64,000 bases of DNA from Diadema setosum (taxonomy: Eukaryota > Echinodermata > Echinoidea > Diadematoida > Diadematidae), in assembly GCF_964275005.1 (NCBI RefSeq), contig NC_092694.1:28392632-28456631 (forward strand), read 5' to 3'. Below the pieces are notes generated by a model, which saw only the letters and a program-made list of their open reading frames with translations, was not told the DNA's origin and made no database searches. Positions within the stretch are counted from its first letter, which is position 1; every line of letters starts with the position of its first letter. A program made the translations under genes and the position numbers. Below, piece after piece: positions 1-11,720 of this stretch.

Positions 1-1307
1 ATGTTATGGAAGGGACGTCCATGAAAATCCATGCATTTGAATATGAGTATAATAAACACGTATTCTGTAGACGTATCCAATAATGTGACTTTAAGCATTG
101 GCTTACTTCAAAATCTCTTAAAAGCTTTATGTTTTGACACAATTTCTGGTAATGTATAGTCTAATGAAAGACCTACAATGCTGTTGTTTGTTGGTGAATG
201 AAAAAAAAAAATAAATCTCTCGAACTGAAGCCTACAATATTCCGATACCTTCATTACCCGAGGAAACAGAATGATTGTACTATCTGCAAAGGGAATTTTT
301 GGATTTTTTTTTTTGTATTCGAATAAACTTTTATCTGCAAAGAAAAAAAACAACATTTTTAAAGCAAAACAGTTGAAATTTGATTAAATGGGATAATCAT
401 TAGAAAAGTTATAAAATTGTAAGTTTGTTGTTGTTTTTTAGAACAGTTCTCCAACAGTTGATATGAGTATGCAAATAAATTACAAAAAAACCCAAAACAT
501 ATGATGATATAGGTAAATTAATATTTTATGTTTGAATTATGTATGCCGTGATTATTACTTTGTAATGGGCAGTAGGGTATATAATTTAGTAGCTGCGCAA
601 TATATAAATGTCCTTTATTATTATCATTATTATTATCATCATCATTGTTATTATTAAATAAAGTTAGTTGTGAGCCAATGATTTTATCAACTCACTTTTT
701 AGAATAAAAATACGTATTTGTTTGTGTTGGAGATTGCCTTACAAAATATAAATAATCAACACAAATTCAAATCTTCCCCAATTCCGTTCCGATCTTGATC
801 AAATTTTCACCGATGTGCTTTATGGAAAGTATAACAACATAGGTAGATGTTGTCATGAAGGAAATCGGAGTACTTGAAGGCAAGACATCCAAGAGACAAT
901 CTTTATAGTCATAACCAATATCGTGTATTTTAGCATTTCATATCAAAAGACTCCAAAACGGCAAGTATTTGATATGTCAAACGTTTGGTATTAAAAGTAA
1001 GGTCCATTTCAGAGGCTTCAAGTTGGTCGCTCGGACAGTGGTAAAAAGAAAAAGATCTACAAAGCAATTCCAATGTGATTGCAGGTAAAACGTCGCTGTT
1101 TCTTAAAACGGAATGTCTTTCAAAAGTTTCATTGCTGTCATGCATTTTTAATTATAGCAAGTCTACGTCTGTTTTGAACAATGATTTCACCATGTTTTCC
1201 AAGCCAAAGTTAGAAATGCATGTTAATGCGGTTTTGATTCTCTGACATCACAACCGACGAATCAATTCGTCGAACATATCCATTTCACGATATTATATTC
1301 CTTACAG
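1..1307 (+). other. Leader intron of GPCR copy 1 (5' end outside window)
   Basis: No gene is seen here. A splice acceptor (ccttacag) ends at 1307, sixteen bases before the receptor ATG, as in the other copies. The stretch around 905-990 resembles part of the leader intron of copy 3 (27430-27540), including the shared words 'gtcataacc' and 'atatc'. I infer that this is the first intron of copy 1 and that its promoter and leader exon lie upstream of the window. Confidence 0.55.
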
Positions 1308-1323
1308 GAAAAGAAGAAGAAAA

Positions 1324-2781
1324 ATGAGGATAGTGACAACTTGGACGATCATTCTCCTTGTTACACTTGGAACGGTCCAACACAAAGTCAGAGCACAACC
1401 AGTTAGTACTGCAGCTGTTCATTACTCTACCCTAAAACCTGTGGGACCATCAGCTGTCAACATCAAAAGTTACACACACACTGAGGACATCAACAGCAAT
1501 CTAACGACACGTGCGCAAGGTTTGGACAATGACAATAACCCAGCTTCTACTCAGTTCGAAAAGAGGGATCTACATAACGAAACAACGCCACGACACGACA
1601 AAACCGCTCAAATCAAGTCATTTCCACAAAGGGATTCAAATGGTTCAGAAATCAACCGTGAAAATATGACACAAATCTACACAGACACTGCGCAGACCGT
1701 AATGCAGAACTTTATCGTCCAAAATGAGAAAGAGCCTGTAGTCCCACGACGACTTTGGAAGTTTAAGTCAGTTACGTGGACATGGGTGACTATTCCACAA
1801 TTAGCAATGTCCATACTTGGAATAGTGGGAAACCTGATCGTGATCCTGGTGTTATACCAAAGGCGCCACACTTGCAGGTCAACTGATGCACTGATCGGTG
1901 CTCTAGCCGCCGCAGATTTCTTCACGTCAGTGTTCATGATTCCGCTGCCTACGCCACTCAGGGTTCCTGCAACGTAGCTAGGGAATATCTACTGCAAGTT
2001 AATATATTCAGCAGTGTTGATTTGGGTTTCCGTGGATGCTTCCATCTTTATTCTGGCCTTGATTCCAATTGAGAGATACATTGCCATTGCCCATCCTCTT
2101 CATTTCAAGCGTCTTGTAACACGGCAGAAAGTTGGCAAAGCTGTTGCCGTTACATGGATTTTCGCATTTTTGGCAAACGTTTTCTTATTCTTTGTGGCCG
2201 GCGCGAAAGGTGACACGTGCATCGAGACGTTTCATTCACAGCTTGCCCAGATTATGACGGGTTGTATGATTTTCCTCGTTCAGTTTCTCATACCGGCTGT
2301 CATCGTGCTTGTAGCCCAAGGTCTCACCGCACTGGTGCTCCATCAACAATCCCGACAAAAGCTAGGAGAAGATTCAAAATTCAATAACTCCAATCCGTCA
2401 ACTAAGTACCTTGTGGCTAGAAAAAGTGTTCTCAAGATTCTCTTCCTTGTAGTCGTCGTTTTTTTTTTTTTTTTTTTCATTTCATGGACACCGACACAGA
2501 CGGGGTATCTCTTGTATAACCTTCGTATTCTGCCAACGTCATATCTAATCAGCCCTCTATTTTCCGCTCTAAATGTCCTAGCCTTCTGCAATTCTTGCGC
2601 AAATCCAGTCATTTACATGATCAGAAATCCGGAATTTCGCAAAGCGATAAAAGAATTATTTCAGTCAACCCGCAGCACGTCGGAGAAAACGGCTCTCTTC
2701 AGCGAAAAAAAAAAAAAAATAATGGGTAATACAGATTCGACAATTTTTAATGTGGATGTCGGGGAAATTTACAGATTTTAA
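1324..2781 (+). pseudogene. Class A GPCR copy 1, one nonsense codon
   Basis: Receptor of the tandem family: signal peptide, Ser/Thr/Asn-rich ectodomain of about 150 residues with N-glycosylation sites, then seven membrane segments. The DRY position reads ERY (PIERYIAIAHPLHF), TM6 carries SWTP and TM7 NPVIY. The start is the ATG just after the conserved acceptor. An in-frame TAG at 1975-1977 replaces the Trp codon of extracellular loop 1 (TWLGN in the paralogs), and the reading frame continues unchanged after it. TM6 holds a run of about 19 T, giving six Phe where paralogs have two. The tail runs on past the paralog end after a poly-A tract. It is either a young pseudogene or recoded at the stop. 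The ligand is unknown. Confidence 0.85.
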
Positions 2782-4640
2782 AACTTTTTGTTGCATTACG
2801 AAGAAGTGTGAGTATAATTTTTGATGTGTAGGACTCCCCGGTCAGGATTTTATCTTTCTCAAAATCAATTGACGGTTTCGAGAATTCGAATTCAAAAGAA
2901 ATGTAATTGAGGAAAAAAGTCTGAATTGATATCTCCTCAAAACCTATAACCCAGCGAGCTCGACACCAACGAGTCAAACAGCCCATGAGTCTCATTGCCA
3001 TTGGGTCGCACAGCATGAAAAATGCATTTTTACTACGAGCAATGGTATCTCCAAACGGTAGGCCTACTGTTCATTTTGTTTATCAGCATTCAAATTAAGT
3101 AATCAAAGTATCATTTTCACAATGGCGTTTTAACTCTACAACGAAATTTGACATTAACAGGTACGTATCAATTTGCAAAATGAGTACAAAACCACCATGG
3201 CCAAGTAGTGGCATTGGAGGGGATTTTCTTCTTAATGCGCATTTCATATTTTTAACGGGTCATTGCCCTTGTCCCCTCTTATTCATTATCTTAGTGATTA
3301 GAAATATGAAACCTTAATATAAACATAGACAAAAATGAAAATCACATGAAAATTACATGAACAAGGGGCTTCAAGGAAACCATGGTGCTCGTTTGATTAA
3401 ATGCTTACTTTTTTGTTTGTTTTTTGGAATGCGACTTGTCTGACATGTTTGTACTAGCCGCAATATGGACACATTTCAATCTATTTTAAAAATTCTTTGA
3501 TTTAGAAGCTCTGGGAGACGGGCACTATTCCTACCTGTGTAATTATACTTTCTATCACAATGCAGTTATTCCTGCAAAGTTTGGTGACGAATTGACCACG
3601 CGTTTAGAGGGAGATGTAAATGGTCTCCCCACAGCCCTCCAGTTGCCTCAATATCAGTGATTTGTGGGCCCATACAGGCCGAAATTGGGGGGGGGGGGGG
3701 AATACTGTGCCAATGCAAGCAAACTATATCCTAGTGATGTAACCTGCCAAAGTTCGTGAAAATTCATATTTATCTTCTTCTTCTTTTTTTTAGGAAGAGT
3801 TGGAAATAGTTTAAAGTTTACGCCCAATGCACGCCGTACAAGGAACCACACACGATGGAAGTCCGACGATATATGATTGCATGTTGCTGTTGTTCACTTG
3901 AAGCTTTGACTCATGAAGTAAACATAGAGAACAATATTAAAAGCAAAGAAAAGGAAGATCTTAGAAATAAAGCACTGGAAAGGAAACAAATAATTAACAG
4001 CAAATTAAGCAATTCGTGTGTGTATGCATGCCATACCCAAAAGGATACAACGTAAGCAACAATTCTAATGGAAATGGAAATGATTGCAGTAGAAAATCAT
4101 ATTTCTGGAAAACAAGTGCTAATGCTTACACTTTCACCAGCCATGATTGCTCATATTAATCGCAGAAAATGTCATAAAAATTCTACAGTGCGTGAGTAAT
4201 TTTGGGCACTATTAAACGTATGTGTTTCAAATTCGATTATATGTATTTTGCTTGTTGTTTTGTTAATTTTCATGATATATAGGCATACGAAAGGTAGTGT
4301 TGTATTTTATTGGCTAAAAAATGAACGTCATCTGCATCTTCTTTTATAGGCCATATGAAATAATTCCTCTAATCACCTGTGTGTAAGCACATAAAACATA
4401 TGTATGAATGTATGATTTGGATACTTTTGGCAGGTTTCAAACATGCGGTTCCTATTTTTTTTTTTTTTTGGAACAATTGAGTTGTAACTCTAAAGCACGC
4501 TTTAGGCAAGGTGCATCTCAGCATTCAATTATTTGGTCTAGATGTAGGTTAAAGGTCCAGTTTACCTTTGGGAGCAGTGATTTGAAAATCATTCAAGATA
4601 TCGCCTTTTATGTGTATTTCTGTTGCACCACAAAACACTC

Positions 4641-4643
<3 letters not shown>
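2782..4643. other. Intergenic, no gene seen
   Basis: AT-rich sequence downstream of GPCR copy 1. It contains a poly-G tract near 3687-3700 and a pyrimidine-rich stretch near 3775-3790. No convincing exon or element ends were found. Confidence 0.5.

Positions 4644-4685
<42 letters not shown>
4644..4685. repeat. (TA)n microsatellite
   Basis: Alternating TA tract that forms the left flank of a TA-targeting element. Confidence 0.95.
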
Positions 4686-4688
<3 letters not shown>

Positions 4689-5690
4689 TCAGCAAAAAAG
4701 AAAAGAAAGTAAACGCTTTTTCAAGTTTATATTTCTCATAGAATGTTTGGCTGAAAGCTAAGGTATAATATACCATATTAAAGGTAATTTAATTGGTTAT
4801 CAACCTGATAGGTCAGCAAAAAGGGAAACATTATGCATGAGTGAACAACTTTGTGTTTCTCTTCCAAGGCACAAAAGTAAAAATTGCAAAACTGAACAAG
4901 TTGTCATTCAAGCGTATGTGCTCTCCCATAGAACAATAAGAACAAACAACAAATGTCATACAAAACGAAACATGAATTAAGTTGCAAAAATAAACCTTTG
5001 ATCTGTATGATATCTTTAAAGCCAAAATGAGCAATGACAGCTAAAAATAATGGGGGGAAATAAAGAATCTTATGTCAAATCTAAATTCAAATGAAATAAG
5101 ATAAGAAGTAATGATCAACAAAATGGTAGCAATTTGAACTTTTTTTTTTTCAAATTAGGAAATTGTAAATAATGTTCCTGGTCTAATGGTTTTGAATTTG
5201 TCTCATGAATTTTTAAACCACTAGATTAAAAGAAATAGAACAAAAAAAAAAGAATTCTGCTCATTTAATCATCTGGATGCGTATTTATTCCCTATGTCAT
5301 TTGAAATTTGACATGACAGAAAAATCTAATTTTTCCCCTTTTGAATAGTTTCCTACTTTGCTTTTCTTAGAGGCTATAAAAAGATGAAGAGAAACAAAAC
5401 TTCATTCATGTCTCTCGTTGTGTTAAACTGGTATTTTGTTGTCAATGTTATCTGGAAGGGTATTTGCAAATGAAAGAAAACATGTCAATTTTTGCAATTT
5501 TTAATTTAGTCCCTTGGAGGACAAAAACAAATGTTCTCACTCATGCGTAAAGATTCTTTTCAATCAACCTATGAACGTAATAGCCAATTAAATTACCTTT
5601 AATATGGTGTATAATACATTGGTTTTCATCAAAATCTTCTATGAACAATATGACCTCGAGAATGTGTTTACTTTTTTTTTTTGCTGAGTG
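4686..5690. mobile_element. Non-autonomous TIR DNA transposon in a (TA)n tract
   Basis: The ends are inverted: CACTCAGCAAAAAA at the left and its complement at the right. Similarity then continues inward for about 130 bp, including a shared ATTAAAGGTAATTTAATTGG word on both sides. The element is bordered by TA on both sides, as expected for TA-targeting families such as Tc1/mariner. No transposase reading frame is seen, so it is a non-autonomous copy of about 1.0 kb. The arms differ appreciably, so the copy is old. Confidence 0.75.
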
Positions 5691-5712
5691 TATATATACA
5701 TAATTGTATATA

Positions 5713-5757
<45 letters not shown>
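5691..5757. repeat. (TA)n microsatellite
   Basis: TA-rich tract that directly abuts the right terminal repeat of the TIR element. Confidence 0.95.
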
Positions 5758-5759
<2 letters not shown>

Positions 5760-6972
5760 CAATAAACCCTAAATATCAGAAGGTGTCAGTATTTTTCTCA
5801 ATAAACCATAACTGTAGACGGTTTAGTCTGCAAACACTTTTATTATTACTATTGTTCACATTTTGCATATTTTTCTGCTGCTGCAGCAATATTTAACATC
5901 AATTTCACTGACTCGAATTTTCACAGTGGTTGTTTCTATCCCTTACTCACATTTTAGAAATAATCTAATAAACTAATGCTGGTTTTCTGTTTCATCTGGA
6001 AATGTTAAATAATGCCTTTAAGAACTAATCAAAGTAGGTCATGAAAATATGAAAGATGAATAGCACCACACTTTGCTGCAGTACATGTTAGGCATTAATT
6101 GGCATTTCATGCTTTCATGCTTAATTTTGTTCGATAATAAAGCGGTGCTAGATCACGCGAAAAAATTGTAAGGTTCTTGATTATTCACATTAATGTTTTT
6201 ATTATCCAAACAGCGCTAATAGATTACACAATACACATGCATAAGCATGATAAAGGTGTACATATATTTGTATATGCGGTTATAAAGTTACATAATGTAA
6301 TACGTATTTCAGTTGTGTTTGTATTCTTAAACGTAAACGGATGTGTTTACTTGCACCTTTTTCAAACGTATAGAAGTGTAGATACATCGGACTCAGAAGA
6401 GCTCAATGACATGAGCTCATTCATCTTCCACCATTTGGAATTTGCTTGCAAAAACATATCAGTTTATCGGAAATGCTTAGAAAGAAACTTGTCTGGCTGA
6501 CGCTCTTTGCCCGGATAACGGGTTGTTTTGGAACATTTTGAGACCAAAAATGACAAAAGTTGATGTACCTGACTTTTGTTCCTGAAGAGCCCTCCTCGTT
6601 CAGTGGGTATGTCAAATGCTAAGCGAACGCGATGATCGAATCGTGCCCTAGTAAATATTGAATCCCATGTAGCTAATAAGCTGCATACAATTCACTCTTG
6701 CGCGATGGATACTGCTACTGCGCTATATATTGCAATCGACGAACTAACAAATCAAATATATACAATCATATATATATATATAGGTAAATATAGAAGTATT
6801 GGAACAAGTTCACTCGGTTGACATCAGGTTCATCCGTATTTTATTGCTACTCGGAATTTCATGCCACCTCCATTTAGGGGCAATCATCAGGCAATGATTA
6901 AATACATCCCAGAAATGCATTTGGATTGAATTAACGCATTTTTAGCGCGTGATACCAAAACAAAAAGTGTAT
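5758..6972. other. Intergenic; possible retroelement tail near 6785-6930
   Basis: No gene is seen. On the minus strand, about 6800-6895, a hammerhead-like core (CTGATGA, helix-forming bases, then GAAA) occurs. It may be the end of an old Penelope-like element, as discussed under findings. Confidence 0.35.
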
Positions 6973-6997
6973 ATGTATATATATATATATATTTGTT

Positions 6998-7052
<55 letters not shown>

Positions 7053-7230
7053 CAGGTATATAAACAATGCTTATGTCTGTGTATCAAATTTATAAACATT
7101 GTTTATATACCTGTAAGACCTTGTTATCTTTACATATTCCTATTATATTCAAGCATACTTGATAATAGCTATCCAGAGAGGAAGAGAGAGAGAGAGAGAG
7201 AGAGAGAAAGTATAAAAAGTATTACATATA

Positions 7231-7286
<56 letters not shown>
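6973..7286. repeat. (TA)n / (AG)n microsatellite cluster with a short inverted repeat
   Basis: Two long TA tracts (about 6973-7050 and 7222-7286) flank an (AG)n run at about 7179-7207. Between them lies an inverted pair: ACAGGTATATAAACAATG and its complement at about 7095-7112. Reading frames crossing this region are repeat artefacts. Confidence 0.9.
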
Positions 7287-7289
<3 letters not shown>

Positions 7290-7946
7290 TGATGATGCTG
7301 ATATTCCTACCGCACGCCTCTGTCATCTTAAGTGAAATTATAGTTGAGACAATGTAGATAACAGAAGATGTCGCATGAAACCGGCAGAGTTGTGAAGCTT
7401 TCGACCGTGGTCTTCCTCAGCTTTAATATCTGTTTATGAAACGAAATATATGTTTTTGAGCATAACAAATCTAAACTCATAAACACAATATATTAAATAT
7501 AAGTTGAGCATGAGTTAATAGTTACATGACATACTTGGCAATATCTTTGGCACTTTGCAGCACATTCAACAATGTATAACTGTAAATGAGTGTATCGTGA
7601 GTATATGTAGCATACACACATATCATACAATAAAAATTATCAAACATATATCATAAATAAACTAAATAACATAATTACCTGCTAAGCAGACGTTTGCGTT
7701 GCCTGGATGTCTTGTGGCTGTCTTGTGGCGGGATGTGAGTGGTCATGTGATATAGGGGGCAGGTTTGTGTGCGGTGGTGCATGTCAGGCAGGAGTGGGGT
7801 AGTATAAAGAATTAGGTTCAGCGTTACAAGTGTGTCAGTCGTGTCAGTGCAGATAAAAGATTGTTAACAATTACGATACAATGAACATTCTCCTGGTCAT
7901 TAACCCCTACAGCTGATTTACCAACAATCAAAATAGCAGGCATGGA

Positions 7947-8140
7947 ACCCGGGTACAGATAGAGAGTAGATAGTGTGTTGCCACTTGTCCCTAGGTACAT
8001 AACACACAGAAATATACAATAAACACATTATTTTATGTACCAAAATTATTGCTGAAACAATCTTCATAGTCTTGCCACATAATATAACAAAATTGTGTCG
8101 CACAGTATAATTTTTCTGTGTACACCTCTATCAATCTATC
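7947..8140. repeat. Direct repeat copy 1 (about 190 bp)
   Basis: Starts AACCCGGGTACAGATA and contains CCCTAGGTACA and CAAAATTATTGCTGA. A second copy lies at 8439-8630, about 490 bp away. Both end in pyrimidine-rich CTATC-type sequence before a (TA)n tract. Confidence 0.85.
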
Positions 8141-8438
8141 TATTAATCTATTCTTAATTCATATTTATATATATTCATATTGAGATCGTATATATATATA
8201 TATATATATATATACATACATATACATATATACCCACATACATATGCATGCATACATACACATAAATATCATATACACACATACATATACATATATAGTT
8301 ATATAATTCCTTCTATCCGCATTATATAGTAACTGAGTATAAAACAATACCTATCAGTTAACCAATACAACATCAAAAAATCGCAATCCTTTACAGACAT
8401 TCTATCTTTTCCGTAAATACAGTCTCATTTTACATAAA

Positions 8439-8630
8439 ACCCGGGTACAGATAAGGAGGGGATGATGTTTTGCCACTTATCCCTAGGTACACAACACAGA
8501 AATAAAATATATGCCAAAATTATTGCTGACAAAATCTTCATGCTATTCCCACGTGATATAACAAAACTGGATCGCACAGTATTATATATGCTGTTTCTCT
8601 GGTGCACAACTCTACCTCTCTCTATCTATA
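8439..8630. repeat. Direct repeat copy 2 (about 190 bp)
   Basis: Same order of words as the copy at 7947-8140, with small insertions and substitutions. The pair looks like a local duplication inside the Penelope-like region. Confidence 0.85.
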
Positions 8631-8705
8631 ATCATCATTTTTTATACATATCATATAATATTCATGCACCCATGTTATGATCATATACACATGCATACAT
8701 TATAC

Positions 8706-8706
<1 letters not shown>

Positions 8707-8769
<63 letters not shown>

Positions 8770-9092
8770 GAGCCTGCTTGCAAAAACCGACAAGTCCATA
8801 TTTGCCAAATGGAGACACATGCGACCAAGGGTCAAGAAAAATAAAGAGAACAACAAGGAAATTTCTGCCTCTCCTGACCATAACCTCAAAAACATATCCT
8901 TATATGCAGTGACCAATACATCATTCAAAAGGTATCACCTTGTACTTCATGACAGACATCGTACCCCAGAATCTTCAAAACTGGACCCATCGGTTCCTGC
9001 AAACAAACCCCTCATACATACATATATACATTATTATATAAATGTACATATACATGCACATATACATACATACATACATATATGAACACACG

Positions 9093-9161
<69 letters not shown>
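8707..9161. repeat. Two (TA)n tracts around an unidentified 250-bp segment
   Basis: Long TA tracts lie at about 8707-8763 and 9109-9161. The segment at 8764-9015 between them is less biased and can be read on the plus strand as KTDKSIFAKWRHMRPRVKK and onward. I do not recognise it and cannot tell coding from chance. Confidence 0.6.
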
Positions 9162-9166
<5 letters not shown>

Positions 9167-9278
9167 TTTGATAACTTAATATATAACAATGACAATGACT
9201 ATCAATCATCCAATGCAACATCTCTTCCGATGAATACAATATCATCTTTCATATACATTTCCTAAATACTATTCTATA

Positions 9279-10001
9279 TTACTCATCTACATTAATACCA
9301 TACGGTGTGAGTGTTTTAAGTTTCAAGATCCAGTATGATTCCCGCCTTAAAGTGACTTGATTTGATTTTTTGTGGATAAGTTCACTGCCCGTGACCCGTA
9401 CATCGTCGATTGTGTGTTCATGTGTGCTGAAATGCTGTGCTACCGGAATTTGTTTACGTTTTTCTGTGTTATATTTGCGGATGTCAGAGCGGGTGTTGTT
9501 CATGCGTGTGTATAACGTTGTGGTGGTTTTTCCGACATATTGTTTTTGGCATCGGGCGCATGTGATCAAGTAAATTACGTAACTCGATTTACAGTCAATA
9601 TGTTGCAGTATGTGAAACTCCTCTCCCGTGACGGTGCTGGAGAATTTATTTGTGTTCTCCATCAGTGGACAGATACAACATTTTTTGGCACTGCATTTGC
9701 TTGATCCCCTTGGTCTGTTTGCATGTACATCAGCCTCCTCACGCCCTTTGGCGGAGACCAGCAGGTCTTTAAGAGATCGACCTCGGCGAAAGGATGCAAT
9801 AGGAGGCTCAGGGAATATTTGTTTCATGTCCTCTGACTGATGCAGAATTGGGAGGTGTTCACGCATGACCTGAGAGAGTTTTCTTAGATTTGGGTGAAAT
9901 GATACAACAAAGGGCGTCCTTTTCAGTGGCTTTTTGATTTTGTATTTCAGAAGGTCTTCTCGGGGGACGGTGGAAGCTTTATCTATTATGCTCAAAAACA
10001 T
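9279..10001 (-). CDS. Penelope-like element ORF, C-terminal part with GIY-YIG endonuclease
   Basis: A 240-residue open frame. Residues about 25-85 match the linker that follows the reverse transcriptase in Penelope-like elements (HLPILHQSEDMKQIFPEPP). A Cys cluster (CSAKKCCICP) lies near residue 105. Residues about 140-190 form the GIY-YIG endonuclease core: VIYLITCARCQKQYVGKT, then the helix Arg in TRMNNTRSDIRKY, then the AQHF...H segment. Family knowledge: this nuclease nicks the target for reverse transcription. The first Met lies inside the terminal repeat arm; the reverse transcriptase itself is not seen, so the copy is a 3' fragment of the element and cannot move by itself. Confidence 0.85.
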   Translation of the reverse strand: MFLSIIDKASTVPREDLLKYKIKKPLKRTPFVVSFHPNLRKLSQVMREHLPILHQSEDMKQIFPEPPIASFRRGRSLKDLLVSAKGREEADVHANRPRGSSKCSAKKCCICPLMENTNKFSSTVTGEEFHILQHIDCKSSYVIYLITCARCQKQYVGKTTTTLYTRMNNTRSDIRKYNTEKRKQIPVAQHFSTHEHTIDDVRVTGSELIHKKSNQVTLRRESYWILKLKTLTPYGINVDE

Positions 10002-10105
10002 ATATTTCGTTTCACAAACAGATATTAAAGCTGAGGAAGACCACGGTCGAAAGCTTCACAACTCTGCCGGTTTCATGCGACATCTTCTGTTATCTACATT
10101 GTCTC

Positions 10106-10108
<3 letters not shown>

Positions 10109-10141
<33 letters not shown>
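10109..10141. repeat. (TA)n microsatellite
   Basis: TA tract that abuts the right arm of the Penelope-like element. Confidence 0.9.
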
Positions 10142-10142
<1 letters not shown>

Positions 10143-11440
10143 CATTTAGCAACCACGATCGGGTATGCTGTGAGATTGCATTCCTCCGTTCTTATCTTTT
10201 AAAAGCAATATTTGCATTTTCGTTTATCCGACTTGATTAATGTTATGGCAGCATTATTACAATTTTTTAATGCATTGGTTTCCATTTCAGAACAAAAATC
10301 GAGATTGTCTGTAATGTTATGGAAATCATGCATGAATTTAAAGTTATTCTTCATACACCTGGATGTTTATGAATGCTTAGTACTTCAGTTCGCCGAACGT
10401 CTATTTCTTTCTATGCATGCATTATGTTGGCCTTTGCATAATGCATATGAATCTACAATGCATGATGTACTTGATCTACTTATTCTACTGAGTTTTCATT
10501 GAAGTGTGTGTCTGAGACCAGATGTTTTAGCGGAGTTCATGCATGTCATTACAAAATCACGACTCATTGTTAAAAAAGGACTATTGAAATTCAAATTGAT
10601 ATTATCTCTGCGGCAGTTATAGAATCCTATAGTTTTTGTAATACTTTTCCACGGAAAAAATCAACCATAAAATACAACCTAACATTGCTGTAACTGTTAC
10701 ATTTCTTCCATGGTCCACCCAAACCTACTTTCTTGTACGTGACTTATAAGCAGCCGTTCTTATTGGAATCGTAACGTATTATTCTCACCAATTCTTTGCC
10801 GCTTCCTTTTTGCTATATGGTAAGTGGTCTTTTGATAGAACCATGAAGGGATATGTTAGGATTAGTTTGAGTAATGTGTGCCATGTAAACTAAACATTGA
10901 TATCACAATCTCTACTCCCGTCAAAATTCCACTCGGGCAATGATGTCGGAGGGGGTTACTGCTTTCAGTATTGAAAGGTGTGACAAATATCCTTCTTTTT
11001 AAGTGACATTTCGCTTTTTGACAGCCACTCAAGTAGGCTTTATCTTGTTAGGCTTATTGACATCAGTACATTAGATATTGGATCACTTGTTTTCATATAT
11101 AATGAACTGTAATTTCATCTTCTGGAATTCAGATAGGACTACAACAAGGCATCAAGAAAAAAAAAATGAATGCCTTTCCCAATGGAATGACGCTCATTTA
11201 CAAACATGTAACTTACTCACACACACGCACACACAAATACACACAAAACCAGCATCAAGTGTTTTTCCTAATGTACCTCGTGATGTCTTCTTGTGGGTAT
11301 TTTGAATGGCTTTTCTTGAACACTATCATGGACATAAACGCAAAAACGCAAAAGCCACTTAAAACTACTAGAGTGTTCATTTTAGGTAGTCCGCAGCGTA
11401 TCAGTGCCATGGTGAGCTTGTTCGTGCGTGCGTTACAGGA
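10142..11440. other. Intergenic, upstream of GPCR copy 2
   Basis: AT-rich sequence without a supported gene. A short (CA)n-like tract lies near 11218-11245. Confidence 0.5.
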
Positions 11441-11445
11441 ATGTT

Positions 11446-11515
11446 TGCGTGGTGTGTGTGTTTGTTTGTGTGTGTATCTGTGTGTGTGAGTGTGTGTGTG
11501 TGTGTGTGCGTGTGT
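11446..11515. repeat. (TG)n tract upstream of promoter 2
   Basis: TG-rich run ending about 45 bp before the promoter module. Similar tracts precede the promoters at 33.1, 42.9 and 51.5 kb, in flanks that are otherwise homologous. Confidence 0.9.
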
Positions 11516-11554
11516 CTATTTAAGAGCAATATGTCAAATTATGCTTTGCGTTTG

Positions 11555-11720
11555 GCATCATTGGCTGAATTGAGCCCATAGTCTGCTCATGCGCGTTATT
11601 TGACACCGACTATATAAGCATAAAGACATTCAGCTCGAATACATCATTTTACGGAACTGCTGATGTTCCTGACCTATTGATATTGCTATCAATCGGTGCT
11701 TGGGAGTTCAACTGCCTTCG
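11555..11720 (+). promoter_or_regulatory. GPCR family promoter and leader exon, copy 2
   Basis: Shared module: CATTGGCTGAATT (inverted CCAAT), CTGCTCATGCGC at about 11583-11594 (NRF1-like), GACACCGACTATATAAG with the TATA box at about 11611. A conserved leader follows (CGAATACATCATTT ... GAGTTCAACTGCCTTCG) up to the splice donor gtaag at 11721. Transcription should start about 30 bp after the TATA box, giving a leader exon of roughly 80 nt. The same order recurs before copies 3, 4, 5 and at 51.5 kb. Confidence 0.85.

Larger units (their letters stand above)
7343..10112 (-). mobile_element. Penelope-like retroelement fragment with inverted terminal copies
   Basis: About 125 bp at 7343-7470 recurs in inverted orientation at 9985-10112 with almost no differences. 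Both ends include TTGAGACAATGTAGATAACA next to TA-rich DNA. Between them, on the minus strand, lies the C-terminal part of a Penelope-like protein (9279-10001). Penelope-like elements are known to carry terminal 'pseudo-LTR' copies and hammerhead motifs, and a hammerhead-like core is present in both arms here. The 1.8 kb between the ORF stop and the left arm holds a duplicated 190-bp segment and microsatellites and may include later insertions. The arms look young. Confidence 0.75.

Noticed and set aside
9370-9840. Plus-strand frames at 9.4-9.8 kb
   Set aside because: They lie antisense to the Penelope-like endonuclease frame, which has clear motifs on the minus strand.
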